A model generated the notes under the pieces. It had not been told where the DNA came from. It made no database searches and saw nothing but the letters and a program-made list of their open reading frames with translations. DNA of 64,000 nt from Alkalimarinus sediminis. Lineage in GTDB: Bacteria > Pseudomonadota > Gammaproteobacteria > Pseudomonadales > Oleiphilaceae. Of this stretch, positions 49,475 to 58,325 are shown in pieces. The first letter of the stretch is position 1. The number at the start of each line of letters is the position of its first letter. The position numbers were made by a program, and so were the translations under genes. The stretch spans positions 3,591,001 to 3,655,000 of the forward strand of contig NZ_CP101527.1 of assembly GCF_026427595.1 (NCBI RefSeq), read 5' to 3'.

Positions 49475-50926
49475 CTAAAGTTGTGCCATCACCGTCTGGT
49501 ATTGATTAATCTTCATGGTTTGCTGGCGTTTTTTGAACTCTTGAATTAACACCTGACAAGCCTCTCTAAGTACATCCGGTGAAATATCTGGGTGTTTTTT
49601 AAGGTTATCAAATGCTCGTTCAGCGTCTTTAATTGAGTCATTCCTCAAGCACGCATATAGTACTTTATTATGATAAACCACATCTAAACAGCTTTCAGAG
49701 TCAACCCGCTTTAGGTAATCCTTATAGGTTTCTAGCATAAGCGAAAAAACATTCTTTTTAAGTGCTGCATCTATCAGTTGCTTGGTGTGTTGATGGTAAC
49801 ATTCATCAGTATGGTCGAGCTTTTCTAGGTGATACAAATGCTCTAGCATCCCGATATTGTCTGGATACTCTTTATATAAAGCAGCGAATTTTACCTTGGC
49901 CTTTTTAAATTCCATCTGAGATACAAGAGACAACGCTTTTGAATAGTGCTTTCTAAACGCTTCGTCTTGCTCTGTTTCATCTGGCTCATAAAACTCTTCG
50001 TTAATTTGTAACCAGCTTTTACCTAGTAACCAAACCATTCCAGCGCCGGCAATTAAACCACCCGCATGCGCCATATAGGCGATTCGTGAAGCTTCGCCCA
50101 GCCAGTAGTCGTATATCTCTTTTCCTACCCACACAGGCAATATCGCAAGGGCTGGCGCTGTAAAATAGTTAAAATAGACCCCCAGAAAATAGAAAAACCG
50201 AATTTTCTGCAATCCAAATATCGCAACGTACATCCCCATCAAGCCCGAAATTGAGCCCGATGCGCCCACCAATGGCACGAGACTTTCGCTATCAAAAGCA
50301 GCAAAGAATAGCCCTGATAACACCCCACACAATAAGTATGCGATCAGGTATTTGCTCTTTCCCAGTGCTCGCTCAACCGTAAAGCCTAGCAAAAACAGAA
50401 AAACCATATTACCGAGCAGATGACCAATCCCTCCATGAAGGAATTGATACCCGATTAAGTCAGAAAGTTGAATTTCTGCGGGGATTAAACCCAGTCGTCT
50501 AGCACTAATATTGTCGATATAGTTTTCGACTATAGTGGATCTGACTTGTTTCCATTCAGCATACGTGTCGTTCTGCCAAAATAATGTGCCCTCTTCAACT
50601 AGCATCACATAAAAGCCAGAGTCTAGCAAAATCACATATGCCAACCACTCAGCCTCTTTTTTCTCTATAGCGTCTGCTACAGCTGTTGCGAGCTCCATCC
50701 GATCGTCTTTCTTTAACCTAATACCTCGCTCCAAATAATCGAGGTAAACAGGCGCTTCTAACTCTGGCAGGTCGGCAGCTAAATACTCTTCCACTGCGCT
50801 TTCTAATAGGTCAGAGTCTTGAGATTGATAAAGAAAAAATACCAACACATTGATGAGGATAATCGCTAGTGTCATTAGCGGGGGTTTACGCCAATCAAGT
50901 TGCCGTTCAACAGGGATGATAAGCAT
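49475..50926 (-). CDS. rhomboid-family intramembrane serine protease
   Basis: 483 residues. The rhomboid core has the HGGIGHLLGNMVFLF helix, the nucleophile GASGSISGLMG and the catalytic His in AHAGGLIAG. An extra-membrane insert sits between helix 1 and the core (about residues 35-140). A C-terminal soluble part of about 170 residues is helical and TPR-like (KALSLVSQMEFKKAKVKFAA, split at SQMEFKKAKVKF). It cleaves membrane proteins within the bilayer; the substrate is unknown. It lies tail-to-tail with the small gene at 49143. Confidence 0.9.
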   Translation of the reverse strand: MLIIPVERQLDWRKPPLMTLAIILINVLVFFLYQSQDSDLLESAVEEYLAADLPELEAPVYLDYLERGIRLKKDDRMELATAVADAIEKKEAEWLAYVILLDSGFYVMLVEEGTLFWQNDTYAEWKQVRSTIVENYIDNISARRLGLIPAEIQLSDLIGYQFLHGGIGHLLGNMVFLFLLGFTVERALGKSKYLIAYLLCGVLSGLFFAAFDSESLVPLVGASGSISGLMGMYVAIFGLQKIRFFYFLGVYFNYFTAPALAILPVWVGKEIYDYWLGEASRIAYMAHAGGLIAGAGMVWLLGKSWLQINEEFYEPDETEQDEAFRKHYSKALSLVSQMEFKKAKVKFAALYKEYPDNIGMLEHLYHLEKLDHTDECYHQHTKQLIDAALKKNVFSLMLETYKDYLKRVDSESCLDVVYHNKVLYACLRNDSIKDAERAFDNLKKHPDISPDVLREACQVLIQEFKKRQQTMKINQYQTVMAQL

Positions 50927-51218
50927 CTAACACGCGACCTTTAATGTTATTTTAATCATATATCTAATTGTTCGACTCGTCTGGGGCTCCAACCGTTTTA
51001 TCTAGGCTTCTGTTATAACATTAAATCACCCAGTTTAGAATTTTCCGCTCTGCCACATTTCATCACATTGCAGCCTATTTTCGCCACTTCTACCCCACCG
51101 GCCTGCCACATCGGTTTTGTTAAATAACCATCAAGGAGCTAACGAGGCTCTAGATTGATAGCCATCAGCATGTCTGAATGGCAGGTCTGTCATCCCTTTT
51201 AATCGCGGAGCATTTGAT

Positions 51219-52112
51219 ATGAACACAACAACTCAAAACCTAGCCAACATACCGACACGATTTAAACTAAAACCTTTATTGGTAGCTATCCCATTATCGA
51301 TACTAGGGGCTTGTGCCAACAATCAAGGAACAACCGTTTCTGAAACCCAGCCCCATGCTGAAAGAACCTCCCCTTATTCCGATGGGCATACAGCAAGTTA
51401 TACCAAAGAACATGAAACCAGTCATACCGAAGAACATGAAACTAGTGGTCTGACCACAGAAGCCAACAATCAAGCTTTTACAGGGCCAGACCTTACAGTC
51501 AATCAGGAGACAGCAACAGAAATGCCTGCAGCTGTCGCCATACCTGAACAATCAGATTCCAGCAATACGATAGAAAAAAACAGTACGATAGAAAACAAAA
51601 GTACGACAGAAGACAATAACGCTGTAGCTGATAGCACTCAAGAAGGAAGTGACCCCATGACCGTACTCGTTATCGAAAATCCAGAGATTTTATCCAAATT
51701 AGCAAGCACGAATATCACTCAAATTGTCCCTCCCGTACCTAGCCACGAAGACCAGACTGTGCTTCGTCCAGGTAAACGTGTTTTTCATTTTGGATTTAAT
51801 CAAACTAGCCTCAGTGAAGAGGATATTGAGCTAATAGAACAGCATGCAGACTACCTAAAAGCCAACCCAGAACTCCAAGTAACCGTGCATGGTCATACAG
51901 ATGCCCAAGGTAATGCAAACTACAATCTAAAACTATCTCAACAGCGGGCTACCATGATGGTATCCGAACTCATTAAACACGGTGTTAGCAAAGATAGAAT
52001 TAAGTCAATTGGTTGGGGGGGTGGGTATCCGCTCGTAAGATCACTCAATTTTGCAGAGAACCGTCGTATTGAGATCGAATATTCAGCGGTTCACGTTGCT
52101 GCCAATCAATAG
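51219..52112 (+). CDS. OmpA-family lipoprotein
   Basis: 297 residues. The N-terminal signal ends in ILGAC, a lipobox. A low-complexity Thr/Glu/His-rich linker with short repeats (EHETSHTEEHETS) fills residues 45-160. The C-terminal 110 residues are an OmpA/MotB peptidoglycan-binding domain: HFGFNQTSLSEEDI, LQVTVHGHTDAQGN, LSQQRATMMVSELI, GWGGGYPL and AENRRIEIEY. It probably tethers the outer membrane to the cell wall. It is followed by a strong terminator. Confidence 0.9.
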   Translation: MNTTTQNLANIPTRFKLKPLLVAIPLSILGACANNQGTTVSETQPHAERTSPYSDGHTASYTKEHETSHTEEHETSGLTTEANNQAFTGPDLTVNQETATEMPAAVAIPEQSDSSNTIEKNSTIENKSTTEDNNAVADSTQEGSDPMTVLVIENPEILSKLASTNITQIVPPVPSHEDQTVLRPGKRVFHFGFNQTSLSEEDIELIEQHADYLKANPELQVTVHGHTDAQGNANYNLKLSQQRATMMVSELIKHGVSKDRIKSIGWGGGYPLVRSLNFAENRRIEIEYSAVHVAANQ

Positions 52113-52138
52113 TTTTCACTCTCCCTAAAGCCCTGTTT

Positions 52139-52165
52139 GCCACCTTGCAATGAGGTGGCTTTTTT
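52139..52165 (+). terminator. intrinsic terminator after the OmpA-type gene
   Basis: GCCACCT / AGGTGGC stem (52139-52159) with a 7-nt loop and a following T-run. Confidence 0.88.
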
Positions 52166-52407
52166 GTACTTAAAATTAATGAGCCGCCCGTCACAAAACC
52201 GTTTGTAAACGGCTGTTTTATCACCAATTTTGCCCTATTTTATTACCTATTTCATAAAATCATAACTTTATCGTAATAAAGAATGGCACAAATGCTCAAT
52301 TTAGGCTAAATAAATAAGAGGATATAAAAATAATAAACGATACGGATCACTGAAGTGGATACTACCAGCCAAACGGACATCAACATCGCCATGCCAGTCA
52401 AGTTGTC

Positions 52408-52668
52408 ATGAAGGATATACAATTAACCCATACCGGCGTATTCCATCTTGAGCGCCTGGAGGACCTCATTTACGAGAGGTATAACAAAGAGTTCAATATT
52501 GAAGATAACGAATCTCTGCGGGAACTGGTTCGTTTTGCCTCCAGACTTCAAGACACTGACATTCAGCGAGAGTTTTTACTTTTCTTTCTTAATTGTGGCG
52601 CAGAAATGCAAGCAGCTCTCAGGGAAGCAGAAGAGGTCGACAATGATAATTATATTCGACGCAGTTAA
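52408..52668 (+). CDS. small soluble protein, unknown
   Basis: 86 residues, acidic and mostly helical (FHLERLEDLIYERYNKEF, RELVRFASRLQDTDIQREF). No family recognised. The open frame with normal codon use and an ATG after a spaced GAAGGA supports a gene. 52,669-52,964 after it is A/T-rich and holds nothing I can name. Confidence 0.5.
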   Translation: MKDIQLTHTGVFHLERLEDLIYERYNKEFNIEDNESLRELVRFASRLQDTDIQREFLLFFLNCGAEMQAALREAEEVDNDNYIRRS

Positions 52669-52964
52669 CCGCCACATAAAGGTACTAGCAGGCACTTAAA
52701 ATTACTCCGGTTGAGGTGTTCAACTGGATTTAACGGCTTCATAAAAAAAAGAGACAATCAGTAACATTTTTTTCATTTTAGTGGTTTCAAGCATCTACAC
52801 CATTTCTTGAACATTCTTAGTATCTTTTTGCTTTGTCAATTCTTACATTTTTTTTATTGCACACTATAATTGCCGGCCACTTTTCATAAACCCTGAGCAT
52901 TGCTTCACTACTTTCATGCTTAGTGTTTGAAGTATTGACCGTTCATTTTTTTACAGGTTGTTGT

Positions 52965-54326
52965 GTGATCGTTTTTACCATTACCAATAATGAGACAGAC
53001 CGTGTTTTTGTGGCATCTAGCCGTAACGCCCCCGAAGATAGATGGGAGCAATTAATCACCCAAGCGAACGAAGGTTCTGAGGGTGAAATATTTGATGAAA
53101 TTAGAAACCACGACACAGATGTTTTTAGTGTTGAAGAGTGGGGGTTTGGAGAGGACCCAAAAGAGATAAGACAGTTGATGCGAGAGGCTCAGCATGACCT
53201 GGGAGCAACGGTTGTCAATACAGGCAAGGTTGATGCGCTGCCACCTGCCAAGCGCAAAAAGCTGACGGACCGAGAAGCATCGAAGCTGTTAGAGGATATT
53301 GAAAGATCGCTGGCAAACAATAATGATGACGATTTAATCCCAACCCCCTCAATGCGTAAAAGCGACGAGGTTGAAACGGATGATGTTGAAACCAATGATG
53401 TTGAAGCTAAAGAAGCGACTCCTTCATCTGAAAAGAGCTCAATCGTCAATGATGCGCCCACTGCAGCTAAACCAGAAACAGCCAAACCCGTAACAGTAGA
53501 CAGAACTGAGTCTCTTATCGAGCAACTCGCCAGAAAAGTTGAGCGGGAAAAAGCAGCCGCCAGGGCACAGAAGCTCACAGCCAAAAAAGTTCAGGCTTCT
53601 GCTAAACCTGCAGCCAGCGCTAAAGCCGCAAAAGATAAGCAAGGCAAAGAGAAACTACCAACAGGTCGTACATCATCAAGGCTTAAAGAACAGCAGATCC
53701 GAGAACGAATAGATAAAGAACGTGAAGAGCGGGCGCAAGCCAAGCAGGCTGCAGAGCGACGTGAAGCCGTTCAGATGAGTAAACTGATTGCCTCTATTGA
53801 GTTGCGCAGAAAAACCCAGAAGCCGACCAAGGCAAAGGCTAAACCTGCAGCAAAAACAGGCACATTGACTAAAGCAGCAAAAACAGAGCAGCCAACTAAG
53901 GCAACTCTTTCGCGCTCACCTGCGGCTAAGAAACCAGTGGTTGCTGACAAAGAGCAGCTCACTCAAGCGCTGATTAAAACCGGCTTTATCGAAAAAGAGG
54001 AGCCTGTAGCAGCGCCAGTCGAGCCATTATTTGACCGAGCTATGGCGATCAAATCTGCCAAAGCACTAAATGAGATTATTCGAGCAAAGCGCGCTCAGCA
54101 ATATGCGCCAAAAGCCCTAATAAGCGCCAAAAAGAGCGAATTAATCACAAACGTTCAAGACAAACGTCTACAGCGCATGATTGAAAAAGAGAAAGCAATG
54201 CTCGAAGCCAAAAAGCAAGCGATGAGTTCTTCAGCAGCAGGCGAAATGGCTGAAATTGTTGCCAGAATTGATTCTCGTGCTCAAGCAGGTACTCAAAACA
54301 GTAGTAGAACACAGAGAGGTCGGTAA
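52965..54326 (+). CDS. GIY-YIG-like N-terminal domain fused to a long charged tail
   Basis: About 453 residues from the GTG at 52965; the open frame starts at 52923. The first 80 residues (FTITNNETDRVFVASSRNAP, DRWEQLI) resemble a GIY-YIG fold, though the canonical GIY and YIG tripeptides read FTI and FVA. The rest is a Lys/Ala/Glu-rich, coiled-coil-forming region with basic blocks (KAKAKPAAKTG) typical of nucleic-acid binding. The catalytic residues look changed, so nuclease activity is uncertain. Confidence 0.6.
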   Translation: MIVFTITNNETDRVFVASSRNAPEDRWEQLITQANEGSEGEIFDEIRNHDTDVFSVEEWGFGEDPKEIRQLMREAQHDLGATVVNTGKVDALPPAKRKKLTDREASKLLEDIERSLANNNDDDLIPTPSMRKSDEVETDDVETNDVEAKEATPSSEKSSIVNDAPTAAKPETAKPVTVDRTESLIEQLARKVEREKAAARAQKLTAKKVQASAKPAASAKAAKDKQGKEKLPTGRTSSRLKEQQIRERIDKEREERAQAKQAAERREAVQMSKLIASIELRRKTQKPTKAKAKPAAKTGTLTKAAKTEQPTKATLSRSPAAKKPVVADKEQLTQALIKTGFIEKEEPVAAPVEPLFDRAMAIKSAKALNEIIRAKRAQQYAPKALISAKKSELITNVQDKRLQRMIEKEKAMLEAKKQAMSSSAAGEMAEIVARIDSRAQAGTQNSSRTQRGR

Positions 54327-54402
54327 CCTGCAACTTGAAGAGGGGTGGCTTTTTAACCCCCCTCTCCTGTTCGATCAGCAGAAAACGATATATTCGCCAC
54401 CT

Positions 54403-54963
54403 TCAAGCCGCCTCATTGGCTGTTACCACATACCGTAACGGCCCACCTGCTTGAATCGCATCAAACGGGTAACATGTCACCAGCATCAACTGAGATGGGG
54501 ACTGCTCATCTTCGGTAAGGTCGATCATATGGGTTTCGGTATTGATAATGTCGATCTCAGACACGACATAGACCCGCCATTGACCTTTAATATCCTGAAC
54601 CGATATTTCATCACCAATCTTGAGCGCGTTGAGCGTGCTAAAATGAGTATCTCGGTGCCCGGCCACCACGGTCAACCTATTGTGCTCCCCCTCGCCTGTA
54701 CCCGACATGCGACCTGGGCCAAATGCCAACGCTTGGCCACTCACGCTATCTAACACAATCATCGGGTCAGCAACCCCTAACTGTAATTTCGCTACAGGCC
54801 AGGTGTCTGCCCAAGGCCACGGCTTTTGGCTTTGGTGGTGCGCCAATGTATTCTGCCAAGCATATTCAAGCATCCATTGCGCCGCTACAGCCTTTAACTG
54901 TATCGCCCCGCCCAACCCCGTCAGCAGTGACCCTATCGACATTAACAGAATCATCTTTTTCAT
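54403..54963 (-). CDS. class GN sortase
   Basis: 186 residues. A single N-terminal membrane anchor is followed by the sortase beta-barrel. The catalytic triad is visible: His in VVAGHRDTHF, Cys in LVTCYPF and Arg in GGPLRYVV. Class GN sortases are the Gram-negative branch, usually with one dedicated substrate encoded next to them. It overlaps the target gene by 4 bp, showing coupled expression. Confidence 0.95.
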   Translation of the reverse strand: MKKMILLMSIGSLLTGLGGAIQLKAVAAQWMLEYAWQNTLAHHQSQKPWPWADTWPVAKLQLGVADPMIVLDSVSGQALAFGPGRMSGTGEGEHNRLTVVAGHRDTHFSTLNALKIGDEISVQDIKGQWRVYVVSEIDIINTETHMIDLTEDEQSPSQLMLVTCYPFDAIQAGGPLRYVVTANEAA

Positions 54964-57329
54964 AATGAGATGCCTTTCGTTGGCGAGATATGCTTTTTAA
55001 AGGGCGCTTTGAAACGACGCTGATAAAACAGGCCAACACCCAACATGTAACATAAAAACCCCGCCAGCATATACAGTTGAGATGATGTAGCCGTTTGAGG
55101 AAATCGCGCCATTTTGGCCGTACTGCCTTTTGGCAATAGCTGGGGAACCGAATCTTTCTTTAAGGCTAACTCATCAGGCCGTGACACAACCTCTTCAACC
55201 GCGACCAAACTAGTATAAGGGCTAACTAAATGGTGTTTCAGCGCAACCTCAACCACACGCTCTCGCGAGCGTTCTTTATTCTCCGCAGAGGAGTTAATCG
55301 ACGCAGCATCCACTAAGGACTCAATCTTCTGCCGTGCCCAATAGGTTGCAATGCCTTTCGCTTGTTTAGCATCCTTGAGATTAATCGCCTGCTCCCAAAG
55401 CGGGGTCTGGCTTTGATACATCCCGACACTATTAGCCGATAATTTAATAGCAGATGCATTATTAGTGTGCTTGATTACCTGAATTACCGGCTCACCCAAA
55501 TACAAATCATTCACTTTGCTAGGGTAGTGTTCGAAACTGGTTGATGTATCGGTTTCAACAAGGTTCATCGCCAAATCACTCAGTACTGGCGCTCTTAGTT
55601 TGTCAAACAAACGTTCCAACTTTATCTCCACTTCTGCCAGGTCGCTAATGTAGGTAAAACTGCCTCGCCCGAACTCAGCGGCTTTTCTCATAAAATAGCT
55701 ATTAGGCGCCGAGCCAATGCCTATAGTGAATAACCTTGAGTCACCTAACTCCTGCTGAATTTGCTCAAATAACGCGGTTTCATTCCCTACACTGCCATCG
55801 GTTATAAACATCACCTGACGAAGATAACCAGGGTAGACCGCTCCCGAAAAACCTGCGGTCAGCGCAGAGGATATTTCAGTCCCTCCACTGGCTTGTAAGT
55901 TTCTAACATAATTAAGTGCTTCAGCTATCTTTTGCGGACTAGCAGGTACAGAGTGCTTGAACAACGTATGGGTAAAGCTGTTAAACTCAATCACGTTAAA
56001 ACGGTCGCCTGCTCTTAGACTATGGAGTGCTTTCGCTAATGATGCTTTCGCTTGCCGTATCGACTCCCCCCCCATAGAACCAGAAGTATCAACTACAAAT
56101 ATCTGCTCTCTGGGTAATATCATCTCTTCTGGTAGTTGCTGAGGCGGCATGACCATTAATAACGAGTATTGCTCCCCCTGCCACTCCTCACTAAACAGTG
56201 CAGCTTTGGGCTCAGCGCCTACTTGGGGCTTCCAAGTCAAAATAAAATCACGGTCCATCGCGCTTTTGCCGCTCTTTAGTTTCACCTCATAACGATTCTG
56301 CCCTCTTTTTGCGGGATCATCATGAACCTGCGGTTGAACAACCACCTGATGGCTTAGGCTCTCTAGGTTTCGAACCGCAAAGCCTGCATCTATCGTGGCG
56401 ACCAATGTAGCTTTATGGGTATTGTCAGGCATCGCGGCAAGAGGAATGGTAAAAGGCGATATCAGATGAGCATCTGGCACCCGAGTTGTTGGCAAAGCCC
56501 ACCCAGTGCTTGCATCAATCGGGGCAGAAGGGGCTTGTTTGTTAATATGACTTGAGATCGTTTCAACCTGCTCTTCACTCATTGGTAGTTTATGAGCAAC
56601 ACCGTCTTCAGCAATACTCGTACCCGGGAAGTATCGCGGTGTGCTAGTGAGAGGAAAGCGTAACTCAAACATGCCGTGGTCATAACGAACCACCTGATTG
56701 TATTCCAGCGTAATCTCAATTGTTTCGCCTGGAGGAATATTAGCAATATTATTAGTGAATAAGTTCGGTCGCTGCTGCTCGACCAATGCCGCTTTTTTAC
56801 CCGCTGCCTTTGCCTTTTGGTAGATCTTCTTCGCTTGAGCCTTTTCTTTAATTTTCCCTTTGATTAGCCGATTTCCAACTCGCATTTCCATTTGATAGAG
56901 TGCCGCATCTTCAGGCAAAGGGAACGCATATACGGCTTCTAGCCACTCAGAAGTATCATTTTTAAACCGCTGCTTTAAGGTAGCCGTTAAGATTAAGCCC
57001 GACACGTTAATATCAACGTCTTCTTCTAGTAGTGTGGCGGGTTTATAGCGAGTAACACCATGAGACATCCCAGAGCCTTGATTGGGTACTAACGGCTTCC
57101 ACAACAAGCGACCACTATCCACCTGATCAAGTGTGATCTCATGTTCAGCACCCCGTTCAGTAAACGCCTGAGCAGACAGGCTGTAACCTGTCAGCAACAA
57201 CAGTAGCGCTACCAGCATTAGCATGTCTTGCAACCTTGAATACCACCAAGTAGTCATCGACGGTGTCTGAGTACGACCACCCTCGCCCCGCTTAACAACG
57301 AATTGCATTCCCGTTACGGTAAGTCCCAT
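54960..57329 (-). CDS. marine proteobacterial sortase target protein (VIT-VWA)
   Basis: 789 residues. An N-terminal hydrophobic segment (about residues 30-50) is followed by a VIT domain (about 75-200) and a VWA domain whose MIDAS motif DTSGSMGGES lies near residue 415. The C-terminus has a sorting-signal layout: FPQTATSS, then a hydrophobic helix (MLAGFLCYMLGVGLF), then basic YQRRFK. This matches the dedicated substrate of class GN sortases. It is probably anchored or processed at the cell envelope and binds ligands through the VWA domain. Confidence 0.93.
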   Translation of the reverse strand: MGLTVTGMQFVVKRGEGGRTQTPSMTTWWYSRLQDMLMLVALLLLLTGYSLSAQAFTERGAEHEITLDQVDSGRLLWKPLVPNQGSGMSHGVTRYKPATLLEEDVDINVSGLILTATLKQRFKNDTSEWLEAVYAFPLPEDAALYQMEMRVGNRLIKGKIKEKAQAKKIYQKAKAAGKKAALVEQQRPNLFTNNIANIPPGETIEITLEYNQVVRYDHGMFELRFPLTSTPRYFPGTSIAEDGVAHKLPMSEEQVETISSHINKQAPSAPIDASTGWALPTTRVPDAHLISPFTIPLAAMPDNTHKATLVATIDAGFAVRNLESLSHQVVVQPQVHDDPAKRGQNRYEVKLKSGKSAMDRDFILTWKPQVGAEPKAALFSEEWQGEQYSLLMVMPPQQLPEEMILPREQIFVVDTSGSMGGESIRQAKASLAKALHSLRAGDRFNVIEFNSFTHTLFKHSVPASPQKIAEALNYVRNLQASGGTEISSALTAGFSGAVYPGYLRQVMFITDGSVGNETALFEQIQQELGDSRLFTIGIGSAPNSYFMRKAAEFGRGSFTYISDLAEVEIKLERLFDKLRAPVLSDLAMNLVETDTSTSFEHYPSKVNDLYLGEPVIQVIKHTNNASAIKLSANSVGMYQSQTPLWEQAINLKDAKQAKGIATYWARQKIESLVDAASINSSAENKERSRERVVEVALKHHLVSPYTSLVAVEEVVSRPDELALKKDSVPQLLPKGSTAKMARFPQTATSSQLYMLAGFLCYMLGVGLFYQRRFKAPFKKHISPTKGISL

Positions 57330-57569
57330 TTTCCAACCCTCTTATTATGATGTTTAGCTCATGTTGAATTTGCTTCTATCGTCATTACAACAAGCAAAAA
57401 CGTCGATTCAGGGGACAGAAAGTGAAGGCTTAGGGATGAAATGTGATGAATTGTGGCAATCCTGCTCTCAGGTGTAGGAGAACCGCCTCAGACATGCTTT
57501 AATTATCATCAGCTTAGGGTGTAATCTATTTAAATTAAGTCGTACTGGAAACCAAGAGCCAGAGATACT

Positions 57570-58271
57570 ATGAAACGAAAAATAGCCATCATAGAAGACG
57601 AGCCAGCAATCCGCGCCAATTATTGCGACGCGTTAACCAAATACGGCTATGAGGTAGTGGACTTTGACAACCGATTTGATGCCCTTGCCCACTTTGAAAA
57701 TACGCTGCCAGACCTTGTCATTATTGATGTAGGCCTAGGTGATGACATTGAAGGCGGGTTTGAAATATGTCGTCAATTGAGAGTTAAGTCTCCGTCGCTT
57801 CCGATGATTTTTCTCACCGCTCGGGACAGCGAACTAGACCAGATTCTAGGCCTTAAATTGGGAGCTGATGACTATCTCACCAAAGATATTACACTGCCTC
57901 ATATGATGGCCCGCATTGTGGCACTTTTTAGGCGAGTAGAAGCGATGCAAAGCAGTGTTCAAAAACACGAAGAGCAACTCTCTCGCGGCCAGTTAGAAGT
58001 GAATGTTGATCGTATGATCGTGACCTGGAACACTCACCTGATCGACCTTACCGTAACCGAATTCTGGATGCTTCACGCGTTAATCAAACACCCCGGTCAT
58101 GTAAAAAACAGAACTCAATTGATGGATGCAGCGAATACCGTATTAGACGACAATACAATCACCTCTCACATCAAGCGAATTCGCAAAAAGTTCACCTCAA
58201 TTGATAGCTCGTTTGATAGCATACAAACTGCATATGGCATGGGCTATCGCTGGAAACCTGATGACACTTAA
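57570..58271 (+). CDS. pdsR: dedicated sortase system response regulator
   Basis: 233 residues. The N-terminal receiver domain has the acidic pair EDE, phospho-acceptor Asp in VIIDVGLGDD and Lys in DDYLTKD. The C-terminal OmpR-type winged helix contains NRTQLMDAANTVLDDNTITS and GYRWKP. It is divergent from the sortase operon and followed by its kinase, the arrangement of the proteobacterial dedicated sortase system. It probably controls the sortase and its target. Confidence 0.92.
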   Translation: MKRKIAIIEDEPAIRANYCDALTKYGYEVVDFDNRFDALAHFENTLPDLVIIDVGLGDDIEGGFEICRQLRVKSPSLPMIFLTARDSELDQILGLKLGADDYLTKDITLPHMMARIVALFRRVEAMQSSVQKHEEQLSRGQLEVNVDRMIVTWNTHLIDLTVTEFWMLHALIKHPGHVKNRTQLMDAANTVLDDNTITSHIKRIRKKFTSIDSSFDSIQTAYGMGYRWKPDDT

Positions 58272-58325
58272 ACACGCTTCAAACACTAGAGCTTTAGTAA
58301 CTTACAGCCGAACAATTGCAGGTGT

